Positions 10,521-23,120 of a stretch of 64,000 nucleotides of DNA are shown one piece after another. The stretch covers positions 14,740,789 to 14,804,788 of the forward strand of contig JALMQS010000153.1 of NCBI GenBank assembly GCA_024734495.1, read 5' to 3'. Origin of the DNA: Forficula auricularia. Taxonomy: Eukaryota > Arthropoda > Insecta > Dermaptera > Forficulidae. The position numbers and the translations under genes are program-made. The notes under the pieces were generated by a model. It ran no database searches and had not been told where the DNA came from. It was given only the letters and a program-made list of their open reading frames with translations. Position 1 is the first letter of the stretch, and each line of letters begins with the position of its first letter.

Positions 10521-12169
10521 CAAAGAAATAAACGAGCCCCATTAAATGGGGGAATTGTGAATTTAGATGCTCTTAAAATCATATATAATAGGCCGGCCAA
10601 GTGCGAGTCAGAGATGCATACCGATTGTATCTTTCAGAATACTTGAAATATCAAACCTGATCTTATTTTTCGTTGATAAAGGGAGAATGAGAGAATTTTT
10701 GGTATTTTTTTTTTTTTGGATATTAAAAATAAGCTACTTCTAACACAGGTACAAAAATTACCTAAAATGGCTACTTTAGGATTCTCTCACTCTTTATCTT
10801 TATCTTTATTCTTTATTTTCAAATCAACTATATTATATAAAAAAACAAAAAAAGATAACGAATTCTACTACCTTACAAGAATAGCGTAAATAGTTTTTAT
10901 TTTCGATGACAAATTCAACCCTCTACAAAATCACCATTTGATTCGAATTTTAATACAATTTTTGATTTCGAATAAAATGTATACTAACCCTCACTGTTTG
11001 TCAGTAGCAGCATCAGTCGGGTCATTTACGGTCATTTACATTTACTCGTAATAACTACACTTTGATCCTGGAAGCCCCTGCTAGTTAGACAACCAAATTA
11101 CCACATCAGTTAAGGGTATGATAACTCACCAAATAAAAGGCGCAAGAAATTTCTCCATTTTTACTTTATCCAATGGGAAGCAGATAAAGTATTGGATCGG
11201 TCTCGCACCAAGCGGGACTTCAAAGAGTCATCAGGTAACGACTGCGGAAACCATGGTCTCAATCAAAGCCACAAAATTGTAATATTCATTTAGGTTGAAT
11301 TTTAGCTCGAGACGGTTTTGCCAAAAATTACATGGGGTCTCGTCCTGAGGCCAAAAAGTTCTATTTTTTCTTTTAGTGCGTGCAGATGGATGGATGGATT
11401 TACGTATGTTACCCTTTTTTTCGTCAACAATTTTTTCCAAACCGTTCAACCGATTGAAATGAAATTGAAAATCTTCCATTACTTTAACAAAATGAAGCGC
11501 TGATTAATTTTTTGTATATATCACCTCACAAATATAATTTATTCCAGTTACTTTTTTCATTTTTTTCTAAATATCTTGAAATTGACTTAACCAATTTTCA
11601 TTTAATTTATTATTCTAATTAAGTATCTCAAGGGCGACAAAAAAGGTTATATAAAGCTTAAAAAATATATATTTTTAAAGTACTTTACCCTAGAGAAATA
11701 TAGTTCTTTAAAATTTATTCCTTTGAACGGTATAATATAGCTCGCCTGTGGGCGCCTTTATGTCATTGGCACCGTCGTGCACCTCACGACCTTGCACAAA
11801 TGGACTGTCTCTGGTTTAAATAACTAAACTATGACAAAAAATAAATTAAATTCTATTTAATCCTAGATGCAAATAAAAATCGACTCTTTTACTTTAATTT
11901 AAAATTAGAAATAATATTAATATATTGCTTTAGACCAAAGTAATTAATTACAGAGCAACGCTTGGTCCGCAGGTACTAATTCACTAAGCATCGATTCAGG
12001 GACATTAGCTACCAAGAATATATAAATCAAAAAATTGATTATCTTATTTTTATATTATATATTTTTTTAAATAAAGAACAAAATATCTCAAGAGGTAATT
12101 ATTCAAAAAATGTATGTTCCTTTCACCCACCCCATCATCGTAGGTTCAACTTTACTTTAATAAAAGCAA
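10521..12169. other. AT-rich intron sequence with repeat scraps
   Basis: Apart from the GGCCGGCCAAG fragment and the segment at 10985-11120 that resembles 58985-59050, I see no feature. The small frames at 11231-11503 overlap on opposite strands and cross repeat-like sequence. Confidence 0.4.
10583..10616 (+). repeat. Fragment starting GGCCGGCCAAGTGCGAGTC
   Basis: This word is, from memory, part of a very common repeat in moth and other insect genomes. Only about 30 nt are recognisable here. Confidence 0.35.
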
Positions 12170-12540
12170 CAGAGAGTTTGAAAATGGTGGGGCGAGGGAG
12201 AAGGAGGGGGTTTCTCTTTTCATATACATCTACTACAGACTACAGAGTACAGATACAGGGTGTACATAGTAAGTTGTCTGCCGAGTGTGCCTGTGTGGGT
12301 GACAAAAGGGCGCACACCGACAGCGACGGCGACGTCGACGTAATTAATTCTTATCGGGCCTCAACAGGCGCCAACAAAAAAGAACAAAACATTACGACAC
12401 GAGTTTTAGGGAGGAAGAGAATGAGTTGCCAACCCGCCAATAACAAAAACACCAAAAGCAGTAGGAACAGCAGTAGTTACCAAGCTTTCTTCTACCATTG
12501 TCTCTTCTCTTCTTTTCATATTCTATAAAGAAAGGGTTAT
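12170..12540. other. GC-richer unique island, possible regulatory element
   Basis: Has GGGCGCACACCGACAGCGAC, GGCGACGTCGACG and a purine-rich start. The 116-codon plus-strand frame (12178-12528) is Ser/Lys-rich without a recognisable domain and ends in low-complexity sequence, so I do not call a gene. It lies inside the HMG-splitting intron. Confidence 0.25.
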
Positions 12541-12998
12541 TATTCCCCGGTTTTATTTTTCCTTTAACAGAGAGTGTTTCTTAGGGCGTTACAAAATTGC
12601 AACAAAGATGAAATTTATTAGAGTAAAATTTCTATCTTAATCAAAATAATAAAATCATCAGCATGAGAGAAAGAGGGAGAATCTGCAGTAGTTGAAATTA
12701 TCAAGTTAAGAATTAATAAATAGACATACTCTCAGTTGAAAACTTTTATAATCATTACAAAGTAATAAGGATTTAGATATTTTCATGTTATATGTTAATA
12801 GGTTTCTAAATTAAACATATACAGAAGGTAAGGTTCTGACCTTTTAACTTCTAAAATAGTTTTCAAATGCGTTCTTATGAAAAGGAGAGAATTCGTGGTT
12901 TTGCCTAAAAGACGACAGATACAATAGGACCTAGTACATGCTAAGAGCGAGTCATATTCGTATATCAAGAGTTCCATACTAAATATATACCTATATAC

Positions 12999-13865
12999 CA
13001 GTGGCGTGTGATTCATGGACGCTGTGAATGCGGCGCATCCCTAAATTTTCAAACATTCAGAGTATTTTCATAAATATATAATGTCGACATTCAAAATTTC
13101 AGGAGAATCTTTAAATTTTCAAATTATTATCCGTTATTTCAAATATTTCTAAAAACAATATTTTTTGTTTTGAAAAATTTATTGGTTCTCGAAATGAAAT
13201 AAAATTAAGTATTAGCGTCAAGGTTTAAGCATCTTGTTGAGTGTCTTTTTTTTTTAAAGATTGAATTTTTTTCAAAAATCAACCCAGTTTAGGTACATAA
13301 CGATGATAATATTAAGAAATGAATTTGTTGCATGGGGCAATTTAAATGAATGATTTTTCCGAAAAGAGTGCGGATAGAAGGTTTGAACTCCCTGCCTGGT
13401 AGGGAGGCTGCTCGGTGAGGAACTATTAAAATAGTAATAATACAAAAAAGGAATAAATAAAAATGATTCGGATCTTTGGACTAATCTATTTCTAATATAT
13501 AAGATCGGAAATAACTAAGAGTACTATAGACAAGTCATAACTTCTTTTTAGCAATAGATTTAGGAGCAATTTAAGATTTTTTTATAGGACAGGCGTTGTG
13601 GAAGATGGTCGATTTCCATCTCAGGGGCTGGATCTTAAGTCTCAAGATTTAATTTTTGACTCCTACCCTCACTCACACAAAGCATCAGTATCCATTTGGA
13701 GCGAAGGTCCCAAAATATATTTAAATTTGTAAAATAACGAAAATGATGGCAGTATTCGATGAAATTTGCAAAAAAAGCGTAGATTAAAATAAAATTTCAA
13801 AAAATAAAGGGTACTTTTTTCTACAACATCCCTCAAAAGTCACATATGAATGACCCGTTGCTACT
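12999..13865 (+). mobile_element. Degraded hAT-like element related to 58473-59573
   Basis: Begins CAGTGGCGTGTGATTCATGG and shares GCTGTGAATGCGGCGCATCC with the element at 58473. The far end (GTACTTTTTTCTACAACATCC, about 13811) also matches that element near 59523. The right terminus and target duplication are not recognisable, so the end is approximate. Confidence 0.55.
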
Positions 13866-15469
13866 TGAATTCAATACTTCGGGCCATCCAGAGATCAACA
13901 TCTTTCAATAAAGTTGAGATATCAAATTCGTTCTAATTTGTAGCGCCAAAGGAGACAATTAACTAATTTTACGAATTTTTTCAGAATTTATATTTAAGTG
14001 CTTGATTTAAATTGGATTGGTATAAAAATGAAAAAATTAGGTTATATCTCACATCGTAATTTTAAAGCGAAATAGATTTTGAATAATTAAGCGAAATTCT
14101 AGTAAAAAAAATCATTGAGATATCTCACATTTTCATGACAAAAATAAATTTATTTTGATTTAACTTTAACAAAAATTTCATCATTCGATTAAAATTTTAG
14201 AACAAATTTTGATTTGAGGGAAAATTATAATATTATATAACTTTTAAATTTCAAGTTTGTATCTTATTTAATTTTCTCAATGGTAGCCAATATAATAACC
14301 CTCATTGTGATTTAGCACTTGAGTTTGATACCCTGCGGGTGATATATGAATATTATCTTTTGATAAAATTCAAAAATATTTTATAAGATCTTTAAATGGC
14401 ATTTGTATTGCCTTTTTAGAATTATATTTATTTTTGAAAGTATAGTTCAGAGCCCGAAAAAATTATTAAGTATAGGTATCTAAAATAGACAAATATAATA
14501 TTCAACAAAGCGTTATCATTTCTTCGCATTGGTATAAAAAAAAACTTGTTCTGTATACCTGTATTCTATCGAAAAAAGATCGTAGGAAGAAGTGGACAAA
14601 CAGATAACTAAATTAAATTTAATAATAAATAAATTTAAAAAAAATATTCAGAAGTTTTTATAGGTGATAATTTTCACAATGAACTTAACGAATATAAAAT
14701 AGCAATTTACATGAAGCTATTCATTTATTATTCAAAGAAATATTTTCAATTCAATTTATTCATATTTATATTAACTGGAATTTTTTTTTGCAATTGTTTG
14801 TGATTGACATTTTGATTATTCATAAATTTTCAATATTCTATGCTACTATTTAGAATAAAAAAAATAATTTTCCATTGATATTGTTCAACTTTGAACAAAT
14901 TATAATACCCATATAATTTGTACAAGGTTATTTGATACAAATGAGATCATTTAAACTAAGGTAAAAATTCATCATCTTGTGCATAATATATTGCATAAAA
15001 ATATAGGATTAATGAATTTGTAAAAGTTGGGCTCAAAATGATTTCAAATTTAATATTTTTACTGAAATGTTTAAAGAAGGTGATTTCAAAAAATAAAATT
15101 TCTGAATACATTTTTTATATTGATGATTGGAGGAAGAGAAATGAAAACTTTTTCATAACTCGGTACGCTCTCAGGATAAAGCCAACCTTGTATTAATAAT
15201 AAACGTTAATATAATAAACTAATATATGAAGTATTAGAAATATATTTTTTTGGGGTAGGATAATTAAAATTTCTTAATTAATTTTAATATAGGTATACAT
15301 TTTTTGTGAAAAACTATTAGTGGGTTTTAAAATAAATAAACTAATTAATTTAATAAAAAAATTAATTGTAAATTTGTTTATTTATGCCTATATCATGACA
15401 ATAACTTAAAATATCAAAAAAAAAAAAAAAAAAAAACATTCAACAAACGATATTTTGTGAAATTTTGAT
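13866..15469. other. AT-rich intron sequence, nothing recognised
   Basis: No repeat partner, domain or structured motif seen by eye. Confidence 0.5.
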
Positions 15470-15660
15470 TTGGAAGTTCTAAAATTTGGCCCTCTTTCCA
15501 CTTTAGAAATATAAAATTTTGGTACCAGAACGAACTTACGATGATGTTTTGTATATTATATACTAACTCATTTGAGTATCCGAATTTAGAGTCAGAGAAA
15601 CAAAGACAGAAAAAAATCATGGTTGAAAATAAATTTTCTCCACGTTTCAGATATTTTTAA
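15470..15660 (-). repeat. Repeat family G, short diverged fragment
   Basis: Ends with ATCATGGTTGAAAATAAATT and TCTCCACGTTTCAGAT, matching 40380-40420 and, inverted, 6980-7030. Confidence 0.45.
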
Positions 15661-16230
15661 AATAATTACTAGGCCTGCCCAAAATGCAAACATCGCCACG
15701 GATGAGCCCATCCAGGCATTTTGGGTTTGCACCTTCTTGAGGAAACTCCATCTTGCTTAATTATAATTAAAAAAAAAAAAGAATTCAAACGTGTGCGTTC
15801 GGGGGATCCCGTCAGAAATGAAGTTCCTTACGTTATTTTATAAATATTAGAGTTCATAAAATACGGGCAAAAATTTTATTCCCCTAAAAATCACACTCCA
15901 TAAATACTGGCTATTATTAGACAATAATTGTATAACACCATTATTTTCTTGAATATATTAAATATTGAAAGTCAAAATGTGTATAAAATTACTATCTTTA
16001 GTTTTTAAAGTTGAGAATTATTTAAATAACGCTATATGACATTAATATTATTTAAAAATTTTACATTATCTAATCAAAATAAATCAATAACTACTTTATG
16101 ATTAAAATGACATTTTTTTTAGTTTGTTTTATTCAGGATTTTGGATTTAAATATTTTTTTTATTTCCGGTTTGGCGTAAGGCCTACAATTTTCGAATGAG
16201 TAGAAATTACTTAACAATATATAACAAGGC

Positions 16231-17340
16231 TTCTTCTTCTTCTTCTTATTTTTAAACCTATAGGTTTGTTTCTTCCAGAACGTCATACCATCTCTTCTTA
16301 GGACGACCTCTACTTCTTATTCCAACCGGCTTGTTTGTCATCACTTTCTTTACCAGTCGGTCTTCTGGCATTCTTCTCACATGCGCATACCATTCCGCTC
16401 TTCTTCTTTTAACCCATTCGCCCACCTTTTGTATTCCACATTTTTCTCTAATATCTTCACTCTTCATCCTATCGAGCCTGGTCACGTTCATTATCCTTCG
16501 TAATGTCTTCATTTCAGTCGTTTCCAATAATTGAGAAGTTTTTGCAGTATCGGGTCTTGTCTCTGCTGCGTAAGTTAATATTGGACGTACTACGGTTTTG
16601 TAGACTCGTACCTTGGCCTCCGTTCTTAAATATTGATTTGACCAGATTGCATTGTTAAGGCAACCCGATATTTTTGAGGCTCTTATTGCCTGATGTCTTA
16701 CCTCTGTTTCTAGGTCTTGATGAGAGGTCATTTGGATGCCAAGGTATGTGAAGGACATGACTTGTTCGACAATGGTATCGTACAGTTGTAGTTTGCATCG
16801 GAGTGGTGATTTAGAGATTGTCAGTGTTTTGGTCTTCTTGGTTGACAGAGTGAGACCGAATTTATGCGCAACACAGCTAAATTTATACAGGAGCCGCTGG
16901 AGGGAATCTTCATCTTCTGCAACGAGTGCTGCATCGTCTGCGTAGCAAACGCATGTTATATTCTCGTCCCCCAAGGAATATCCTTTTAGATTTTTGATTT
17001 CGCCAATAATTTCATCCATAACTATATTAAAAAAGCAGCGGACTAAGGAGTCTCCCTGCCTAATACCTTGATTCACTGGGATGCTTCCGGACAGTCTTCC
17101 CTTCGATTTTTATTCTGGCGGTGTTGTTCGAGTAAATGTCCTGTATCAGGTTTATGAGATTATCTGGGATTTTAAACTTGTCCAGGATTCTTATGACGTG
17201 CTTAAGTTGGACTTTATCGAACGCTTTTTCTATATCGATAAAACAGAAAAACGCCGGTTTGTTAAATTCGTAGGCCTTTTCGCAAAGCTGTCTAATGGCG
17301 AATATAGCGTCGACACAGGATCGACCTAGGCAATATTTGA
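16231..17340 (-). mobile_element. 5'-truncated RTE-like non-LTR retrotransposon
   Basis: The element carries part of a reverse transcriptase and the C-terminal region. The stop codon is followed by only about 12 nt and then an AAG microsatellite (minus strand; TTC repeats at 16231-16246). A very short 3' UTR with a simple-repeat tail, rather than poly(A), is typical of the RTE clade. The 5' end stops abruptly before the first RT motifs, as expected for incomplete reverse transcription. No clear target duplication is seen; CAATAT occurs near both ends but is too short to rely on. Confidence 0.85.
16258..17340 (-). pseudogene. Reverse transcriptase fragment with frameshift (RTE-like)
   Basis: Read on the minus strand, the first part (17340 to about 17110) gives GRSCVDAIFAIRQLCEKA and then FCFIDIEKAFDKV, the RT motif A region with its catalytic Asp. 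Near 17100-17115 the frame shifts by one. The second part (17076-16258, 272 codons as an open frame) gives NQGIRQGDSL (motif B), VCYADDAALVAED (motif C, catalytic YADD), FTYLGI and a C-terminal stretch ending RGRPKKRWYDVLEETNL before a stop. The order and spacing of motifs fit RTE/BovB-like elements; the endonuclease domain and the start of RT are missing. The single frameshift and truncation make it dead. It is antisense-independent of the Sox gene and simply lies in its intron. Confidence 0.88.
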
Positions 17341-17394
17341 AAATAAACTATTTATTAAAATAGACTTTGTATAGAAAAAAATTAAAAGCGTACA

Positions 17395-17626
17395 TAAAAC
17401 GGTCGTTCCGTAGGAGGATTGGGTGACTATACAGGGAGGTGGTTTTAGTGGGTAGGAAACCCACACTCTGGTGGGTACGGGCCTCGAGGAAAAAAAAATG
17501 TCTCTCTTAAATCCTCTTCATTGAGTCAGGTCGCCTGGAGTGGGCATTTCTGTTACTTGACGATTTCTGACAGTTAGCACCTACCGCAAGCCCCGTAAAG
17601 GAACTTCGTTCCAAAAAAAAAATTCA
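17395..17626 (+). repeat. Probable 3' end of another non-LTR retrotransposon
   Basis: GC-richer segment with GGTGGTTTTAGTGGGTAGG, ACTCTGGTGGGTACGGGCC and an end CGTTCC followed by an A run. This style recalls LINE 3' UTRs common in insects (memory, not checked). A related word (GAAGTTCCTTACG) occurs at 15820. Confidence 0.45.
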
Positions 17627-17839
17627 ATCAAAGAATTAATCTTTATTTGTAAAATTTTGGGGTCTAGTGATTCTAAATTTAAACACATAGCCATGCCATA
17701 TAAACAAAGATTGATGATTGTTTCGTATTTTGAATTTATCCAAATCATAATACACTCTAATCCTAATCACAAGAAAATAGTAGGTACTAACTAAATACAA
17801 TAAAAGTACCAATTTTACTTGGCTTTGTTTTATTTTATC

Positions 17840-18370
17840 TTAAAATTCGAATTCTTCCCTCCCCATCATAAGAGAGAAGCTGGCTATTATTTTATTTTGT
17901 ACTCGGCACTCAATTGAAATTGTATTTTGTGTGATTCTATTCAAAAGCAGAGAGTGTCTGTCTTCTTGTATGTGCAGTATATAAGCGAGAAAGAGAGCAC
18001 GTTTTCAGGGTTGGGGGTGCAAAGCAAGTGAAGGGGGCGGTTCGTATTATCCAGCCCTCTTTTTGGCTTTAGCTTTCCTCCTAATCGTCCAATGTGTGTG
18101 TGTGTGTGCGTGCGCATTCTCTATCTCACGCACACACACATCCACGAGACAATGCGCACGCGTTTTGTTCTAAGCCCGGGGGTGTGGGCGTACACACACA
18201 CACACACATCTACCTTCCCTTTGTTCGCCCAATCAGATCGAGATTCCCTGGCAGCCCTTAAGAACCAACCCTCCCACAATCCCCACTCCTTAAAAACACT
18301 TTGCCTTTATTAATACTGTTCTTGTTCACCCTGAGCGGCGTGTTGTTGCTTTCGTTGTTTAACGCCGCCT
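17840..18370. other. GC-richer island with CA/GT microsatellites, possible regulatory element
   Basis: Contains short (GT)n at 18093-18107, (AC)n at 18130 and 18193, plus unique sequence such as AAGGGGGCGGTTCGTATTATC and CCTGAGCGGCG. The 73-codon frame here is microsatellite-driven. It lies in the intron that splits the HMG box. Confidence 0.25.
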
Positions 18371-18509
18371 TGTCTTTTTTCTTTAAATTGTTTTCAATCT
18401 GAGAAGGAATATTTTTCATCTACAGTCAAAAAAATAAATGAAAAATATCTACCTCATATGAATACCAAACACAATATTAACCAACCACATTTAAAATTCA
18501 TTTGTTTAA

Positions 18510-19296
18510 GGTAATTCTTTCACAAATGCGAAAATTCAAGAAGTCTTCGAAACTTGGAATATAAGTCATTAAAAGCATAATAAACACACTGTTAAAATTT
18601 AAAGACAATTTACCTCACCAAACATGAAATACTTAATTTCAATTAAAAATGGAATTTTTTACATATGGTAGATTGGGAAGGGGTGGGAAAATGATCATTA
18701 TTTTATTGAAGGGCGAAGATTGGCATTAATATGAGGTTGGTGTCGGAATGGTCTGCTAACCGAGTCTCGAAATTTCGACGGACTTTCCATCTGGCGGGGA
18801 CTGGCCCAGTTTCAAAATGGATTTTTCAAACACGTGACTTCTCTTTGTTTCTCAAATTGGCTCAGACATAACCTCCAAGTTTAATATAAGTGTCATTTTA
18901 CAAATAGTCAGCAAAGAGTACTGAGTGTGTTCTATTCCTTACTATAATATCTCTGTATAAATATAATTCTAGCTATCTTGCTAGCTATCTTGATGAAAAA
19001 CTAATGTTTGTTAGAATAATATATTCGGAATAACTTAAAAAAAAATTGAAATTATTTACCTAGTAGTTTTGATAAAAAATAAAAAAAAAATAAACATATT
19101 TGGGCGATAATTTTTGGTGGAGGGGATAGAAGATCAATGGCTTGGAAACGATCCATTCAAAAAGGATATAGTAGTGTAAAAAGTACAGTCACGTTAAAAA
19201 AACATTACCTAAAATTTTAGCACATATTTTAGTTCATATTTATAGAGTGGTTACGAGGCTAAAACTTTTTGTGTGGATTGTCGTGAAATAACCTCA
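18510..19296 (+). mobile_element. TTAA-flanked MITE, long copy
   Basis: Starts GGTAATTCTTTCACAAATG and ends in a worn inverse (CGTGAAATAACCTCA), flanked by TTAA at 18506-18509 and 19297-19300. It is collinear with 24770-25291 but has about 240 nt more inside (18713-18960). TTAA targets are typical of piggyBac. Confidence 0.7.
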
Positions 19297-19429
19297 TTAA
19301 GGGTTATTAATCAGAAAAATTATTCAAATAAACTGATGTGCCCATCTACATGACTTTACCATATGTACACCATACTACGATTTGAGAAAGTCTAAGGCTT
19401 ATATTGGTAGTTCTATTTTTTGGAAGTCC

Positions 19430-19930
19430 CCCCTTCCCCTCCTTCCAATTTGGTCCCCAAAGAAATAATAATAATAATAATTTTTATAGAACTCTTATAA
19501 AATCAATTTTTCTTAAATTTTTTAGTTTGAAAATTAATTATATTAATTTTTTAAGAACCTCCGACCAGCATTAATTTTTGGTTTGATACCAACTAAAATC
19601 TAATCAGCTCTTAATCTCGATATGAAGAAACTACATATGAAATTTCTTTATAATATTAACACTATTTTTAAAAAAATAGACAAGCTATATGGAATTTGGT
19701 AACGTGCTAACTACCTAACCTACTAAGATACCATTAACAGAAATGTTAACAAAATAATTAATATCTCGTAAAATATAATTGTATGTTCACTCTTTAAGGA
19801 TTTTTTCTAAACCAAAACGCCATGGTTTTGCTCAATTTTTTATCAAAATAGTTCACCTGTTTTTGAGAAATTTCGAAAAAACGAAGCAAAAAATCACTTT
19901 TTTCATGCCTGTATGGTGTAAGAAGAAAAT
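19430..19930 (-). repeat. Repeat family G, inverted copy
   Basis: Carries AAAATCTAATCAGCTCTTAA and GAGAAATTTCGAAAAAACG, the reverse complement of the words at 6340-6700. Ends CATGCCTGTATGGTG, matching the inverse of 6363-6378. Confidence 0.6.
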
Positions 19931-20274
19931 ATTATCAATATTATTGATACATTTACTAAATAATTTCAATCACCATTGTAAGATCGTCTTCAGTAGTAAA
20001 TTAGTCGTTATATTTTGGAAATTGTCCAATTATGTATTCATCAAATTCTCCACCCTGTAAAATAGACAGAAGAGAAGCTGCCGCTATAGTAGTTGTAGCA
20101 ATGATACAGTGCCCCTTAGCTAGAGGGGCCCAAAAAAGTACTATTTTCTCGACTTAATTATTCTAGGCAATTTTAACCTGTCTGCATCCTAGATTTTTCA
20201 AAGTTGGCTTCTTTTTTCAGCAAGAAATTTCAATAGAGGGTCTACTAGGACTAGCTATGCCAATGAACATATAT

Positions 20275-20390
20275 ATTATAATTGTTTCTTTTAAAATTTT
20301 TTAATTCTCAATTATAATTGTTTCTTTTATTTGTTAATTCTCAATTATAATTGTTTCTTTTAAAATTTGTTAATTCTCAATGACAATTTA
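20275..20390. repeat. Tandem repeat, three units of 33-36 bp, plus inverted partial unit
   Basis: Three units share AATTATAATTGTTTCTTTT and end TTAATTCTC. A partial inverted unit (GAGAATTAAACAG) follows at about 20404. Confidence 0.85.
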
Positions 20391-20450
20391 CTAGAATTAA
20401 ACATTGAGAATTAAACAGATTTAAAAAGATACAATTATAATATACCTATA

Positions 20451-20684
20451 TCGTCGCTTTAGAGTATAAAGCTGCTAACTCACAACAAGGAAATTTAACG
20501 GGGCAGAGAAAAAACAACCAAAATTTAATATTGTTGTTATGGAAAGAAACTATTTTTCAAATTTTTTTTCTACAACTTACGACCGTAATTTCAAGTAGCA
20601 GTTTTACTTGAACGATGCTGCATCTCTTTTTCTGTCACATATGATAAAAAATGGATTTAGCAGGTCTACACTCTAAGGCGACGA
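20451..20684. mobile_element. MITE with TCGTCGC ends, intact copy
   Basis: Inverted ends TCGTCGCTTTAGAGT and ACTCTAAGGCGACGA, flanked by TA on each side, which would fit a Tc1/mariner-type target. It is about 85 percent alike to 59581-60025 and serves as the uninterrupted reference for that copy. Confidence 0.8.
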
Positions 20685-21329
20685 TATGTATTTTGTGAAT
20701 ATGATGGGGATTTCCAAAATATAACGACTAATTTACTACTGAAAATTCTTTACCAGTGGTGACTGAAATTTTTTCATAAATATATCAATAAATTATTTAT
20801 TATTTCTGTGACTAATATAATCCTTGAACAACAAAAAATCGGTCGGTATTAATAAGATCCCAATCTACTTTTGAACGGAACACTAATACTAAATTTATTT
20901 ATTTATATAGATGAGTGAGTCGCTATCTGTTAATGAATGTAATCACACACTTTTAGTGCATAAGCTTACATATATGATTTTATAGGGCTAGACAAACAAA
21001 GTCATTCTTTTGTCTGTATTTACAAGCATCAAAATTGAATTTTCGTCAGGTGTAAGATAAAATGAAATTAAATCAAAGATAAAGGTGTATGTGTGTGTGA
21101 AATACAGCCCAGAATTTTTCTCTTTTTTAACCACTTTAATTTTAAACCGAAGGCTGTAATTTATACATATATATTTTTTTATTTTTCAATCTTTTCCCTT
21201 GTTTTCGACGATTCTTCTGTTTTTTGTTGTTGTCTTCTCAAAGACAAATAAATTTTCGATAAAAAAAAAATTGAATCTATTTTTTCCATTCCTTTTAAAC
21301 TTTTATATTAAATTAAATTCCAAAAGCAC

Positions 21330-21600
21330 CCCCCGTCCCCTTCCCCGCAGTGCTTCGTCTCTTCTGTTTTATGTCGTCTTTTTGTCTCTCTGTCTCTTTA
21401 TTCCGACAACTATTATTCTAATGATTATTCTCTTTACTCCCGCCCTATCTCCGTTCGCCAATCGGCAAGAAATGGTGCTTTTGTTTTAATAAAAAGACAC
21501 CCCCCGGGCCCCGGGAACCCTCCCACCCCCCACGAATTCATCCCCTATTGTCATCATTCAACTCATCTCTCTCTTCAATGAATAAATGAATGAATGAATC
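21330..21600. other. GC-richer island, possible regulatory element
   Basis: C-rich blocks (ACACCCCCCGGGCCCCGGG) and CCGTTCGCCAATCGGC, which includes a CCAAT box, stand out from the AT-rich intron. I see no coding frame of note and no repeat partner in the window. Confidence 0.2.
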
Positions 21601-22344
21601 GCTTTAGAATAGAATGTATTTAATTTATCAGAAAGAGCGAAAGAGAGGAGCAATATAATGTACTTACATATAAAACTCACAATTTAAATTAAAAATAAAA
21701 TAAAAAATATACACACACAAAAAAGAGAGTAGATAAAAAAAAGAGTCGAGAATATATTTCAAAAAGGTGTTATTTAAAAGCTTTACTTCTAATTTAAATA
21801 AAAAGAGGGAGAAAAATAAAATGGGGGAAAAATCATTTGAAAAGAATTTTAATAAATAATTTGAATTTCTCTTTTTATTCGAGATGATATGCCTGAAATA
21901 ATTTTTCGATCCGCAAAAGATTCAAAGTGAAATCAGACTACATGAAACCTTTTGAAAATCTATTACAACTTGTCATTGTCTTAAATATCCCTCTTCGGGT
22001 AATCGACCTCAAAATATTATTTTTTTTAAATCCATTACAAGAAATGATCTGTATGTTATTTAGATATTCGCCCTGCTATAACAATTTCAGTGAAATAATT
22101 CAATTTTTAGCTTCATTATAATAAATGGAGCTGAGAATAAATTGGGGTGGTCCTAAATTCATTCTTCGATCGAAATGAACAATTAATTAAAGTAAGTTTG
22201 TTTTTACAACTTTGCTCACTCCTTTACACTACTATTACTAGGTTTCAAATATCGCATACTGCAAATTACCCCCAAAGATTTTTTCGTATAAAATAATTTT
22301 ATTTTTAATCAAATGAATTGATGCAAGAAGTTGTATCTAAAAGA

Positions 22345-23120
22345 TGCAACCTCTCTAGTTAGAAGCGGACCCTTGCATCGAGAAAAGAAGAAAGAAAAAT
22401 TCAATGATTGGGTACTATATGAGTTGAGGGTACCGTTAGATGCAGTCTTAAAAGACTGAAGTTTATATTTCGTTGGAAAGACGGAAGAGATTTAAAATAG
22501 TAAGTAAAATATTATCAGACTGATAGGATATCCTGCATTAACTGACACTCTCGATAACCTAGCCCATCGTAGATCTATCTCCACCCTTTCTCTTTTTTAT
22601 AGATATTCCGAGGGGTGAACCGCGATTGGAATTAAGTGTAAACTGTACATGTCTTTGGAATTATTTTGGAATTCATTAGATAATGCCCCTACATCTGTTG
22701 ATCCTACTACTTGGAAATGAAAGTGGAAGTGGAAGTACACGATATTAGGTCGCGATTCACCCCTCGGATATTACCATGGCTTTTATTCTGGTGAGATAAA
22801 TTCAATAATCCCTCCAAATTCCTTTATTTGAGCAAAATACACTATTTTCTAAGACTCAACATCCCTAAGGGCTTAAATTAGATATTAACCGAACAAACAC
22901 ATTTGCCAACTCTTTTATCCCTATGACATCTAAAGAGACTAGAACTCTCTTCTTCCGACCGTCTTCCCAGCAACATATAACCTTCAATCTTTCAAGACAC
23001 TCATCCACAGATACCTTAAACTCCAAAACCCAATGCCTAACTCTCTTCTTATTTTCACGATACAAGGGTCCAACGCGGACTAGAGAGGTTGTAGCTTTTT
23101 GGTGCAGCTTCTTCTTGTAT
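22345..23120. repeat. Foldback repeat with MITE M1 copy 3 in its loop
   Basis: 22347-22395 (GCAACCTCTCTAGTTAGAAG) matches the inverse of 23048-23120. The segment 22905-22990 also resembles 46930-47010 (inverted; shared word GAATTGGCAAATGCG). The minus-strand frame here (22865-23065) is Lys/Arg-rich and resembles no family I know. Confidence 0.55.
22609..22766 (+). mobile_element. MITE family M1, copy 3
   Basis: CGAGGGGTGAACCGCG at the start and CGCGATTCACCCCTCG at the end. The flanks AGATATTC and GATATTAC share GATATT, so the 8-bp duplication has suffered a 1-nt change. It lies in the loop of the foldback at 22345-23120. Confidence 0.85.

Noticed and set aside
12178..12528. 116-codon plus-strand ORF as a gene
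   Set aside because: Low-complexity Ser/Lys/Asn sequence, no domain, no splice or promoter support; a GC-rich island is the simpler reading.
19779..20060. 93-codon plus-strand ORF
   Set aside because: Sits in repeat family G and is Lys/Phe-rich by AT content.
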